The notes: generated by a model not told the origin, from the sequence alone. Counted from the stretch's first letter, positions 36,428 through 44,166 are shown. The stretch: DNA of 64,000 nt from Monoglobus sp964617455 (GCA_964617455.1 CAZTYF010000008.1:8199-72198), one strand, 5' to 3'. Numbers and translations are program-made.

Positions 36428-36531
36428 CCCGCAAAGTGCATTTCATTGGCGCTTTGCGGGAGCCCTGCGCACTTCGTGCGCTTTGAGTTCGCCTCTTTCC
36501 CAAAAAGTGCACTGCTCCCAAGCTTTTTGGG
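36428..36531. repeat. Two 33-bp hairpins (inverted orientation of the 37.4-37.8 kb family)
   Basis: Hairpin 36428-36460 runs CCCGCAAAGTGC ... GCGCTTTGCGGG; hairpin 36499-36531 runs CCCAAAAAG ... CTTTTTGGG. Both are exactly 33 bp. Between them are GCGCACTTCGTGCGC (a smaller hairpin) and linker sequence that is the reverse complement of the modules at 37425-37759. Other small hairpins (CCTCGCAAGCGAGG, GCCCTGACGGGC) precede them from 36327 on. Confidence 0.8.
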
Positions 36532-36571
36532 AGCCCTTTATTACGGTTGCACAAGACGGCCGTTAGGAGCT

Positions 36572-36650
36572 ATGTCGACAAGATGTCAACAAGATGTCGA
36601 CACAGTATAGTATAGGTTAGTATAGTATAGGTGAGTATAGGTGAGGCAAG
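36572..36650. repeat. 11-bp and 15-bp tandem repeats
   Basis: ATGTCGACAAG, ATGTCAACAAG and ATGTCGACA follow each other at 36572-36602. They are followed by GTATAGTATAGGTTA, GTATAGTATAGGTGA and a shorter GTATAGGTGA. No gene overlaps them. Confidence 0.75.
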
Positions 36651-36876
36651 TAAAGAAAAGAGTGAGGTTAGGGAAGGATAATCAAAAAAAGAGAAGAGAG
36701 AGGTTAGGGATTTCTCGCTTTTGAATTTCTTAAAATGAGGCTTATAAAAAATGCGCTTTAAATTCATAACACCATGTCACATTACAAAACCAAGTCTCGT
36801 CTCACAAATCAAAACTGCAACGCCGGCATTCTCCGTATAGTCTTATACTCTCTTTTATTTACTCTTATTATCTACT

Positions 36877-36974
36877 CCGGTGGAACTTTTGGTGTATACC
36901 CCTCCGGAACTTTTATTCCATACCCCCGGGAACTTTTGGTGTATACCCCCCGGGAACTTTTCTTCCATACCCCC
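36877..36974 (+). repeat. 24-bp tandem array with GGAAC...TTCC symmetry
   Basis: Four units of about 23-25 bp share GGAACTTTT followed by GGTGTATACCCC or TTCCATACCCC. In the second and fourth units GGAA and TTCC are complementary, giving a small hairpin. Related units are seen at 63936-64000 in the opposite orientation. Confidence 0.75.
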
Positions 36975-37090
36975 TACGGTTTGGGTTTGAATCGGGCTAT
37001 GCAAACGAGTTTAAATTTTTTGGCAAAGGCATTACAAAATTTAGACTAACTCTCTCTCTTATTCTTTTATTTATTATATTATTATATTCT

Positions 37091-37293
37091 GTGTGACAAA
37101 TTTGTCGTAGGTGGTGTGACAGATTTGTCGTAGGTGGTGTGACAATTTTGTCGTGAGGGCGCGACATATTTGTCGTGGGGGGGGGTACGATATTTTTGTC
37201 GTGGGGGTGTGACATTTTTGTCGTAGGTGGTATGACAATTTTGTCATAGGTGGTGCGACATTTTTGTCGTGAGGGTACGACAGATTTGTCATA
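37091..37293 (+). repeat. 23-bp tandem array of 12-bp palindromes (9 units)
   Basis: The units follow GTGTGACAAATTTGTCGTAGGTG. The core GACAAATTTGTC is a palindrome; units vary at the centre (ACAATTTTGT, ACATATTTGT, ACATTTTTGT) and at the GTAGGTGGTG linker. Nine adjoining units without unique spacers exclude a CRISPR array. The layout looks like iterons or multiple binding sites for a dimeric protein. Copy B has only three full units and a decayed fourth. Confidence 0.85.
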
Positions 37294-37424
37294 CCTTTAC
37301 ATACGGAAATATGAAAAGATGGCACGCACCGGCACGATTTTTTTGTTATAATAAGTTTGGGAATCTGAGATGGGGTGTTTGTTATGGGTTCAATTCGCGG
37401 GAAAGAGGAGCACACTTCAGGACT

Positions 37425-37759
37425 CCCAAAATGCGCCAACGCAGTGCACATTTTGGGAAAAAGTAGCAGTTTTCCATAGGGCTCCCACAAAGGCAAGCCT
37501 TTGTGGGAAAGAGGAGCAGTCGCCGGAAGGGCGAATGTTTTCTCGCTTGCGAGGAAACGAGCTAAAAGGCGCACTCAAAGCGCACGAAGTGCGCAGGGCT
37601 CCCGCAAAGCGCCAATGAAATGCGCTTTGTGGGAAAGAGGAGCAGTCGCCGGAAGGGCGAATGTTTTCTCGCTTGCGGCAAAACAAGCTAAGAGGCGCAC
37701 TCAAAGCGCACAAAGTGCGCAGGGCTCCCAAAATGCGCCAACGCAGTGCACATTTTGGG
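37425..37759 (+). repeat. Array of covarying hairpins with a 126-bp tandem period
   Basis: Hairpins at 37425-37457, 37484-37507, 37601-37633 and 37727-37759 all start CCC and end GGG; three are exactly 33 bp, one is 24 bp. Their stems differ in sequence but stay paired. From 37505 the sequence GGGAAAGAGGAGCAGTCGCC recurs at 37631 and, altered, at 37757, giving a 126-bp period. Each period also contains GCTTGCG-type and GCGCACGAAGTGCGC-type hairpins. Long open frames here have no ribosome sites and are by-products. Confidence 0.85.
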
Positions 37760-37874
37760 AAGAAGGAGGAACCGCCGGAAAAGCGATGCTTTTGCCCGTA
37801 AGGGCAAAACGAGCCAAAAGGCGAGTTCCGACGCCGACGACGGTTTTCGGGCAGGCGAAATTTTGTTTTATGTC

Positions 37875-37903
37875 TTGAAATCCCTTTGTATGTATGCTAA
37901 AAT
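37875..37903 (+). promoter_or_regulatory. Promoter of the der-plsY-gpsA operon
   Basis: TTGAAA at 37875-37880, a 17-bp spacer and TAAAAT at 37898-37903 lie 22 bp before der. The repeat cluster ends just upstream. Confidence 0.65.
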
Positions 37904-37925
37904 AGTCTCAGCGGAGGTGAGGCTT

Positions 37926-39248
37926 ATGAAACCGATTGTTGCCGTGGTGGGCAGGCCCAATGTGGGCAAGTCGACCTTTTTCAATAAAGTGGCCGGGAGG
38001 CGGATTTCAATAATAGAGGACACTCCCGGTGTCACGCGGGACAGGATTTACGTGGATGCCGAGTGGTGCGGCAAAGAATTCACAATGGTAGACACGGCGG
38101 GGATTGAGCCGGGCACGGACGACGTGATTTTGAATCGTATGCAGGCCCAAGCCGAACTGGCCATCGATATGGCGGATGTGATTGTCTTTATCGTGGATGT
38201 TCGGGAAGGAGTGACCGCGGCGGACAGAGACGTTGCCGCCATATTGCAAAAGAGCGGCAAGCCCGTGGTGCTTGCGGCCAACAAGGCGGACAATCCCGGC
38301 GAACCCCCTATGGAAATATACGAATTTTACGGTTTGGGTTTGGGAGACCCTTGGGCAATTTCCTCGGTTCACGGACTGGGGATTGGCGATTTGCTGGATG
38401 AAATTGTGGGCTTTTTCCCGGAGGATAAGGATACCTCGGAAGATGACGATTATATTCGGGTGGCAATTGTGGGCAAACCCAATGCAGGCAAATCCTCCCT
38501 CGTGAATAAAATTTTGGGGGAGGAGAGAGTTATAGTCAGCGAAATTGCCGGAACAACCCGAGACGCCATTGACACCTTGTATGAAAGAGACGGCAAAAAG
38601 TATATGCTGATTGACACTGCCGGTATGCGAAAACGGGGCAAAATCAACGACAATGTGGAAAGATACAGTGTCACCCGAGCCCTCAATGCAGTGGACAGGG
38701 CGGATGTTTGTTTGATTATGGTGGATGCCTCCGAAGGTATAACCGAACAGGATACCAAGATTGCGGGATATGTGCATGAGGCAGGCAAAGCCTCGGTAAT
38801 CGTCGTGAACAAATGGGATCTGATTGAAAAAGAGACCGACACAATGCGGAACTTCGGGAACAAAGTCAAAGAAGGCTTTAATTTTATGATGTATGCCCCT
38901 GCGGTGTTCATTTCCGCCAAGACGGGCCTCAGAGTGAATGATTTGTTCGATATGATAAACGAGGTGGCGGAGCAAAATGCCAAGCGCATTTCCACGGGCG
39001 TTCTCAACGACGTGCTCAGCGAGGCGGTGGCGGCGGTGCAGCCTCCCAGCGACAAAGGACGCAGGCTGAAAATATATTACGCAACTCAGGCGGCCGTCAA
39101 GCCTCCCACTTTTGTGCTGTTTGTCAACAGCGGAAAGCTTGCCCATTATTCCTATGTGAGATATATCGAAAATCGGTTTCGGACCCGCTTCGGGTTTGAA
39201 GGGACGCCGATAAAATTCATAATCCGAGAAAAGGGAGGAAAGAAATAG
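37926..39248 (+). CDS. der: Ribosome-assembly GTPase Der (EngA)
   Basis: Der has two consecutive GTPase domains and a C-terminal KH-like domain and acts in 50S subunit maturation. Here, 440 residues match the usual length. First domain: GRPNVGKSTFFNKV, DTAGIEPG and NKAD. Second domain: GKPNAGKSSLVNKIL, DTAGMRKRGK and NKWDL. The C-terminal part has KIYYATQAAVKPPTFVLFVN. GGAGGTGAG precedes ATG 37926; an open frame extends 60 codons upstream into the repeat cluster but has no ribosome site. It is the first gene of a der-plsY-gpsA cluster that is common in Clostridia. Confidence 0.97.
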   Translation: MKPIVAVVGRPNVGKSTFFNKVAGRRISIIEDTPGVTRDRIYVDAEWCGKEFTMVDTAGIEPGTDDVILNRMQAQAELAIDMADVIVFIVDVREGVTAADRDVAAILQKSGKPVVLAANKADNPGEPPMEIYEFYGLGLGDPWAISSVHGLGIGDLLDEIVGFFPEDKDTSEDDDYIRVAIVGKPNAGKSSLVNKILGEERVIVSEIAGTTRDAIDTLYERDGKKYMLIDTAGMRKRGKINDNVERYSVTRALNAVDRADVCLIMVDASEGITEQDTKIAGYVHEAGKASVIVVNKWDLIEKETDTMRNFGNKVKEGFNFMMYAPAVFISAKTGLRVNDLFDMINEVAEQNAKRISTGVLNDVLSEAVAAVQPPSDKGRRLKIYYATQAAVKPPTFVLFVNSGKLAHYSYVRYIENRFRTRFGFEGTPIKFIIREKGGKK

Positions 39249-39914
39249 ATGGCCGTCTTAACCGCGGTAATTGTCGGAATTTTGTCGTACCTTGTGGGTT
39301 CGCTGAATTTTTCGATAATACTGTCAAAAGCCGTATCCGGAGAAGATATCAGGAAAAAGGGCTCGGGCAATGCGGGAGCCACGAATATGTTGCGCACTCA
39401 CGGGAAGAAACTTGCCGTAATCACATTGATACTCGATGTATTAAAGGGCGTGGCCTGTGTGGCGGGAGCAATGCTGTATGTGAAGCTCATAAATTCAAGA
39501 GGCTCGGTCGATTCGGGATATTCGGAGGATATCGACAGGATGTGCCTGCCTTATATAGCGGGAGTGTGCGTTGTGCTCGGGCATAATTTTCCCCTTTATT
39601 TCGGCTTTAGGGGAGGCAAGGGTGTCGCCACATCCCTTGGGGTTGTGATGATGCTTGATTGGAAAGTCGGCTTGATTGTGATGATTTTGTCCCTTGCGAT
39701 TATGGCTGTGACCCGATATGTTTCCCTGGGCTCAATTTTGGGCGGAGCGATGTATGTCATAATCGAAATTGTGAAAGCCGTTATCCTCGGCGATTTTAAG
39801 CCCATGGAAATTGTATGTGTATTGATTATCGGCGGCCTGCTTATTTTGCGCCATCATGCCAACATCAAACGATTGATAAACGGTACGGAAAATAAGTTGG
39901 GCGGGAAGAAATAA
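39249..39914 (+). CDS. plsY: Acyl-phosphate:glycerol-3-phosphate acyltransferase PlsY
   Basis: This integral membrane enzyme of 221 residues makes lysophosphatidic acid from acyl phosphate and glycerol 3-phosphate. Conserved cytoplasmic motifs are GSGNAGATNMLRTHGKK (motif 1), GHNFPLYFGFRGGKGVATSLG (glycine-rich motif 2, quoted in part: FRGGKGVATSLG) and RHHANIKRLINGTE (motif 3). About five membrane spans are visible. It starts directly after the der stop codon with GGGAGG in the der tail. Confidence 0.96.
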   Translation: MAVLTAVIVGILSYLVGSLNFSIILSKAVSGEDIRKKGSGNAGATNMLRTHGKKLAVITLILDVLKGVACVAGAMLYVKLINSRGSVDSGYSEDIDRMCLPYIAGVCVVLGHNFPLYFGFRGGKGVATSLGVVMMLDWKVGLIVMILSLAIMAVTRYVSLGSILGGAMYVIIEIVKAVILGDFKPMEIVCVLIIGGLLILRHHANIKRLINGTENKLGGKK

Positions 39915-39940
39915 CTTTGCAAAGGAGCGAGGCGGATACT

Positions 39941-40957
39941 ATGTCGAAAATAACCGTAATCGGAAGCGGAGGCTGGGGCAGCGCCGTTGCAATTATGTCC
40001 GCAAAAATGGGGCATAATGTGACCGTTTGGTCATACCTCAAAGAAGAGTGTGAAGATCTGAAAAAATATCGGGAAAACAGGCCCTATTTACCCGGTGTGA
40101 AGTTCCCGCCCGAAATCGGGTTCACCACCGATATAAGCTGCGGAGCGGAGGCGGATATCGTCGTCATGGCAACTCCCTCCCACGGCGTTCGCTCCACCGC
40201 CAAAGCTATGGCCCCCTATATAAGAGACGGGCAGCTTATTGTGAATATTTCCAAAGGCATTGAGGAGGGCACTTATTGCACCCTATCCCAAGTGATAAGG
40301 CAGGAAATCCCGGGCTGCGCCATTGCGGTTATGTCCGGGCCGAGCCATGCCGAGGAAGTATCTCGGGGGATTCCCACGACCAATGTGGTAGCCTGCGAAA
40401 ACGAAAAAATCGCCGGGTATGTGCAAGACACCTTTATGAATCCGAACTTCAGGATATACACAAATCCCGATGTGCTCGGCGTGGAATTGGGGGGCTCCCT
40501 GAAAAATGTAATAGCCCTCTGTGCGGGAATAACCGACGGTATGGGCCTCGGCGACAACACCAAGGCCGCATTGATGACCCGGGGCCTTGTGGAAATGTCA
40601 AGACTTGGCGTTGCCATGGGCGCCAAGGCGGAGACTTTCAACGGTCTTTCGGGTTTGGGAGATTTGATAGTGACCTGCACCAGTACACACTCCCGAAATC
40701 GCAGAGCGGGAATATTGATAGGCCGAGGCATGACCTCAAAGGAAGCCCAATCCGAGGTCAAAATGGTGGTGGAAGGCGTCCGCACATGCCGAGCGGCAAA
40801 AGAGCTGGCGGACAAGTATAATATAGAGATGCCGATTGTGAACGAAGCCTATAAAGTCCTGTTTGAGGATATGCCTGCGGCGGAGGCCGTCAAAAACCTT
40901 ATGGGAAGAGACAAAAAGCATGAGAGCGAAAAGGCTTTCTTGTATCCGGAAAAGTAA
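39941..40957 (+). CDS. gpsA: NAD(P)H-dependent glycerol-3-phosphate dehydrogenase
   Basis: GpsA reduces dihydroxyacetone phosphate to glycerol 3-phosphate, the substrate of PlsY encoded just upstream. It has 338 residues. The Rossmann motif VIGSGGWGSAVAIM starts at residue 5. NISKGIEEGT, SGPSHAEEVSRG and the catalytic segment LGGSLKNVIALCAGITDGMG are present. ATG 39941 with GAGG 8 nt upstream is preferred over the upstream TTG 39917, since the Rossmann strand should begin at the N-terminus. Confidence 0.97.
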   Translation: MSKITVIGSGGWGSAVAIMSAKMGHNVTVWSYLKEECEDLKKYRENRPYLPGVKFPPEIGFTTDISCGAEADIVVMATPSHGVRSTAKAMAPYIRDGQLIVNISKGIEEGTYCTLSQVIRQEIPGCAIAVMSGPSHAEEVSRGIPTTNVVACENEKIAGYVQDTFMNPNFRIYTNPDVLGVELGGSLKNVIALCAGITDGMGLGDNTKAALMTRGLVEMSRLGVAMGAKAETFNGLSGLGDLIVTCTSTHSRNRRAGILIGRGMTSKEAQSEVKMVVEGVRTCRAAKELADKYNIEMPIVNEAYKVLFEDMPAAEAVKNLMGRDKKHESEKAFLYPEK

Positions 40958-41005
40958 AATTGACGATTATGTAATACATTTGTTAGAAATCGCGAATTCG
41001 TTTTC

Positions 41006-41034
41006 TTGTTATTTTTCCCCGAATATGATATAAT
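41006..41034 (+). promoter_or_regulatory. Promoter of the aquaporin-queuosine cluster
   Basis: TTGTTA at 41006-41011, a 17-bp spacer and TATAAT at 41029-41034 lie 62 bp before the aquaporin gene. The leader is short and I could not fold a preQ1 riboswitch in it. Confidence 0.65.
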
Positions 41035-41096
41035 TGATTACGATGTTTATGCCGAGTCAAAGCATAATCCAAAAATTTTATAAGGAGTTGTGATTT

Positions 41097-41804
41097 ATGA
41101 AAAAGTATATCGCAGAGTTCATCGGAACGGCCGTATTGGTTATTTTCGGCTGCGGCAGTGCCGTTACCGCCAATACCCTGGTGAGCGAAATCGGATTTGT
41201 CGGCAGTCCTCTCGCACTCACCACTTTGCTGATTGCCTTTGCCTTCGGTTTGGTCATTGTGGCAATGGCATATTCAATCGGCAATATATCGGGTTGCCAT
41301 ATTAATCCTGCGGTTTCCACCGGTATGTTGGTGGCGGGCAAAATGAGCGTCAGGGACTATATAGGATACCTTGTTGCCCAATTCTTGGGCGGCATAGTGG
41401 GTGCATTGATTCTCATGGCAATGCTGGGCGGCGTATCCGGAGGATTGGGACAAAACGGATACGGGGAGGCCAGCGCCATCGGCGCCAATATGGGACAGGC
41501 GTTTTTGGTTGAGGTCGTCCTCACTTTTGTGTTTGTCATCGCCATACTCGGTGTTACCGACAAAACCGAAAACACGGCGGTTACGGGCTTGGTTATCGGT
41601 CTTACCTTAACCTTGGTCCACATACTCGGTATTCCCTTCACGGGAACATCCGTAAATCCCGCTCGGAGTTTCGGTCCTGCGCTGATTATGCTGTTTGCGG
41701 GAGAATCCACACCCATGGCCCAGGTATGGCTGTTTATCGTGGCGCCCATAATCGGAGCGGTTCTTGCGGCCCTTGCCTATAAGGCATTGACTGCCGAAAA
41801 ATAA
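41097..41804 (+). CDS. Aquaporin (MIP family)
   Basis: This 235-residue channel has six membrane spans and the two half-helix NPA motifs, CHINPAVSTG and TSVNPARSFGPAL. The Arg after the second NPA belongs to the selectivity filter, and the narrow GTSVNPARS context is like AqpZ-type water channels rather than GlpF. AAGGAG precedes ATG 41097. The queD start follows 8 bp after its stop, so both are probably co-transcribed; why water transport would go with preQ1 synthesis is unclear, and shared transcription may be accidental. Confidence 0.93.
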   Translation: MKKYIAEFIGTAVLVIFGCGSAVTANTLVSEIGFVGSPLALTTLLIAFAFGLVIVAMAYSIGNISGCHINPAVSTGMLVAGKMSVRDYIGYLVAQFLGGIVGALILMAMLGGVSGGLGQNGYGEASAIGANMGQAFLVEVVLTFVFVIAILGVTDKTENTAVTGLVIGLTLTLVHILGIPFTGTSVNPARSFGPALIMLFAGESTPMAQVWLFIVAPIIGAVLAALAYKALTAEK

Positions 41805-41812
41805 AGCTGCGT

Positions 41813-42232
41813 ATGTATACGATTTCTTGCGAGGCGCATTTTGACGCCGCCCACTTTCTTGAAGGACACGGGGGAAAATGCTCCAACCTCCACGGCCACA
41901 GGTGGAAAATCCGCGCGTATTTTGCCGCGGAGGAACTAATCCCCGACGGTGAGAGTCGGGGAATGGTTGCGGATTTCGGCACCGTGAAACCCCGTCTGGA
42001 GGAAACGGCCGAATTGTTTGACCACAAACTGATTGCGGAAAAGGATTCTTTGGGGCCCGATGTGTTGGCGGCGCTGAAAAGCGAAAAATTCGAAGTGGTT
42101 GAGGTTCCTTTCAGACCCACGGCGGAGAATTTTGCCAAATACATATTCGATTGCCTGAAGGAATACGGCCTCGGTCCGAAAGCCGTGCGGGTTTATGAAT
42201 CGGAGGATGCCTATGCCGAATATTGCCAATGA
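41813..42232 (+). CDS. queD: 6-carboxy-5,6,7,8-tetrahydropterin synthase QueD
   Basis: QueD converts dihydroneopterin triphosphate to 6-carboxytetrahydropterin, step two of preQ1 synthesis. The protein has 139 residues. The zinc ligands His14 (FDAAHF), His27 and His29 (NLHGHRW) and the catalytic Cys23 are all in place, followed by MVADFGTVK and LFDHKLI. The ribosome site is weak (AAAGC), which fits translation coupled to the aquaporin gene 8 bp before. It overlaps queE by 20 bp. Confidence 0.95.
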   Translation: MYTISCEAHFDAAHFLEGHGGKCSNLHGHRWKIRAYFAAEELIPDGESRGMVADFGTVKPRLEETAELFDHKLIAEKDSLGPDVLAALKSEKFEVVEVPFRPTAENFAKYIFDCLKEYGLGPKAVRVYESEDAYAEYCQ

Positions 42233-42899
42233 CTTGACCTTTCCGGTATGCGAAAAATTTGTGAGCATAAACGGCGAGGGCCGTCGGGGAGGCAGTCTTG
42301 CGGTTTTTATCAGATTCCGCGGCTGTAATTTGAATTGCTCATATTGCGATACCCGATGGGCAAACAATCCGTCTTCTCCCGCAGAGATGCTGACCTGTGA
42401 CGAAATTTGCGGATATATTGAGTCAACGGGCATTGAGAATATCACCCTCACCGGAGGGGAGCCGCTGCTGCAAAAGGGCATCGGAGTGCTTATGGGACGC
42501 CTTAAATCCATGAAAAAAAGCGTCGAAGCGGAAACCAACGGAGCCGTCTCCCTTGCGGACTTTGCGGAGGATTCAATCAGGCCCGATTGCTTCACGTTGG
42601 ATTATAAGCTGCCCTCAAGCGGAATGGAAAGCAAAATGCTGCCCGAAAACTATGACTTCCTGAAAGACCGGGACTGCGTCAAATTCGTTTCGGGCTCAAA
42701 GGCCGACCTTGAGCGCGCCCTTGAAATCATAGAAAAATATAACCTGACGGAGAGGTGCCCGGTATATTTCAGCCCGGTATACGGCAGTATTGAACCTCGG
42801 GAGATAGTCGATTTTATGAAAGAACACAGGTTAAACGGCGTGAATCTGCAAATTCAGCTTCACAAAGCGGTATGGGAACCCGACAGGAGAGGTGTGTAA
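42213..42899 (+). CDS. queE: 7-carboxy-7-deazaguanine synthase QueE (radical SAM)
   Basis: QueE uses a [4Fe-4S] cluster and SAM to contract the pterin ring to 7-carboxy-7-deazaguanine. Its cluster cysteines are Cys38, Cys42 and Cys45 in RGCNLNCSYCDTRW, the standard CX3CX2C. TLTGGEPLLQ is the SAM-binding GGE motif. Substrate-site FVSINGEGRRGG starts near residue 16. With 228 residues it has the usual size. ATG 42213 is preceded by GGAGG inside queD; earlier ATGs at 42195 and 42207 are upstream of or too near that site. The stop codon shares one base with the folE ATG. Confidence 0.95.
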   Translation: MPNIANDLTFPVCEKFVSINGEGRRGGSLAVFIRFRGCNLNCSYCDTRWANNPSSPAEMLTCDEICGYIESTGIENITLTGGEPLLQKGIGVLMGRLKSMKKSVEAETNGAVSLADFAEDSIRPDCFTLDYKLPSSGMESKMLPENYDFLKDRDCVKFVSGSKADLERALEIIEKYNLTERCPVYFSPVYGSIEPREIVDFMKEHRLNGVNLQIQLHKAVWEPDRRGV

Positions 42900-43474
42900 T
42901 GATAGACGAAAAGGCAATTGAAAAGCATGTGAGAGGCATTTTGGAAGCCCTGGGAGATGACCCCGACCGAGAGGGTCTTGCGGACACCCCGAAACGGGTG
43001 GCCAAAATGTGCTCCGAGGTTTTTGCGGGTATGAATTACACCAATGGCGAGATTGCTCAAATGTTCGATAAAACCTTCGAGGATGACCCGGATTCCCATC
43101 ACAGTTCAAGGGATATGGTCGTCGTGAAAGACATAGAGATTTTCAGCTTTTGCGAGCACCATATGGCATTGATGTACAATATGAAGGCGTCCGTTGCATA
43201 CATACCCCGAGGCAAGGTCATAGGCCTGAGCAAAATCGCAAGAATCGCGGATATGGCTGCCAAAAGACTCCAAATTCAGGAGCGTTTGGGAAGCGACATT
43301 GCGGAGATAATTCAAACCATAACCGACAGCCCGGATGTGGCCGTGAAAATCGAGGCAAGCCACAGTTGTATGACCTCGAGAGGAATATCAAAACCCTCGG
43401 CCGTCACCCGCACCTTGACCTTGCGGGGCAGATTTGAAACCGAAGAGGGATTGGCAGAAAGGGCGATGGGATGA
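42899..43474 (+). CDS. folE: GTP cyclohydrolase I
   Basis: FolE makes dihydroneopterin triphosphate from GTP and so supplies QueD; it also serves folate synthesis. The 191-residue protein has LADTPKRVAKM, the zinc-site FCEHHM and the second zinc cysteine SHSCMTSRG. IPRGKVIGLSKIARIADMAA is the conserved core. ATG 42899 follows AGGAGAGG; 9 more codons upstream are open but lie inside queE. Position within the queuosine cluster suggests its main job here is preQ1 precursor supply. Confidence 0.96.
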   Translation: MIDEKAIEKHVRGILEALGDDPDREGLADTPKRVAKMCSEVFAGMNYTNGEIAQMFDKTFEDDPDSHHSSRDMVVVKDIEIFSFCEHHMALMYNMKASVAYIPRGKVIGLSKIARIADMAAKRLQIQERLGSDIAEIIQTITDSPDVAVKIEASHSCMTSRGISKPSAVTRTLTLRGRFETEEGLAERAMG

Positions 43475-44166
43475 GCAAGTCGCAAAATCCGAAAAAAGCA
43501 TTGGTTTTGTTGAGCGGCGGTGTTGACAGCACCACCGCCCTTGCCATGGCGGTTGACGAATTGGGCTCGGAGAATGTTGCGGCCCTGTCCGTGTATTACG
43601 GTCAGAAACACGCAAAGGAGATTGAGGCGGCGGAAAAAATCTCGGAATATTACCGGGTGAAAAAAACGGACATTGATTTGACCGATATGTTCAAATTCAG
43701 TGACTGTGCGCTGCTGAGCCGAAACTCGGATGCCGAAATCCCCAAGGAGAGCTATGGGGAGCAGGTGAGCAAATCCGGAGGCAAGCCAGTCCCCACCTAT
43801 GTGCCCTTTCGCAACGGACTGTTTCTGTCGGCTGCGGCGGCCTATGCGGTGAGTCTCGGGGCAAGTGAGATTTTCTACGGCGCCCACAGTGACGATGCCG
43901 CAGGCAATGCCTATCCCGACTGCGGTGCGCCCTTCAATGAGGCCATGAATTCCGCAATATACGAGGGAACGGGACACTCGGTCAGAATTCGGGCGCCCTT
44001 TGTGGGGCTCACAAAAAAAGAGGTCGTGGCCATAGGTGTCAGGCTCGGCGTTCCCTATGAAATGACCTGGAGCTGTTATGAAGGGGGAGACAAGCCCTGC
44101 GGAGTTTGCGGAACCTGCAGAGACCGCCGTGCCGCTTTCAGGGCCAACGGTTTGGATATAGATTGA
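43471..44166 (+). CDS. queC: 7-cyano-7-deazaguanine synthase QueC
   Basis: QueC converts 7-carboxy-7-deazaguanine to preQ0 with ATP and ammonia. The PP-loop LLSGGVDSTTALAMA is at residues 13-27. NAYPDCGAPFNEAMNSAI follows, and the C-terminal zinc site has four cysteines in CYEGGDKPCGVCGTC. It has 231 residues, the usual size, and overlaps folE by ATGA. Confidence 0.97.
   Translation: MSKSQNPKKALVLLSGGVDSTTALAMAVDELGSENVAALSVYYGQKHAKEIEAAEKISEYYRVKKTDIDLTDMFKFSDCALLSRNSDAEIPKESYGEQVSKSGGKPVPTYVPFRNGLFLSAAAAYAVSLGASEIFYGAHSDDAAGNAYPDCGAPFNEAMNSAIYEGTGHSVRIRAPFVGLTKKEVVAIGVRLGVPYEMTWSCYEGGDKPCGVCGTCRDRRAAFRANGLDID

Larger units (their letters stand above)
36115..36743. repeat. Segment bounded by imperfect inverted repeats
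   Basis: The left arm (36115-36178: AAGCCTCAT ... ATTCAAAAGCGAG ... CTCTCTCTTCTCTT) reappears inverted at 36689-36743 in the same order. The arms are about 55-64 bp and imperfect. The 630-bp segment has no credible gene; it holds the 13-, 11- and 15-bp tandem repeats and two 33-bp hairpins. It may be a MITE-like element, or a product of local inverted duplication. Confidence 0.5.
36877..37355 (+). repeat. Composite interspersed repeat, copy A
   Basis: Copy A consists of a 24-bp tandem array, a linker with CGGTTTGGGTTTGAATCGG and ACTAACTCTCTCTC, an AT-rich stretch, a 23-bp palindrome array and the GGCAC end motif. The same blocks in the same order, inverted, occur at the right edge of the window (copy B). 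No open reading frame is shared by the two copies, so the unit is non-coding. Confidence 0.75.

Noticed and set aside
36225..36554. Overlapping open frames of 76 to 138 codons on both strands
   Set aside because: They lie across tandem repeats and hairpins, have no ribosome sites and resemble no protein.
37091..37293. Array resembling a CRISPR
   Set aside because: The units adjoin each other and there are no unique spacers; there is also no cas gene in the window.
37417..37731. Open frame of 104 codons on the minus strand in the hairpin array, with repeated peptide
   Set aside because: The repetition comes from the 126-bp DNA period; there is no ribosome site and the hairpin pairing explains the sequence better than coding.
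37746..37925. 60-codon upstream extension of der
   Set aside because: It runs through the hairpin array and the promoter; the ribosome site lies before ATG 37926.
38007..39146. 379-codon minus-strand frame antisense to der
   Set aside because: Shadow of a clear Der gene; composition is His/Arg-rich as usual for such shadows.
41035..41096. preQ1 riboswitch
   Set aside because: The leader is short and I could not find the expected pseudoknot with its C-rich loop and purine tail.
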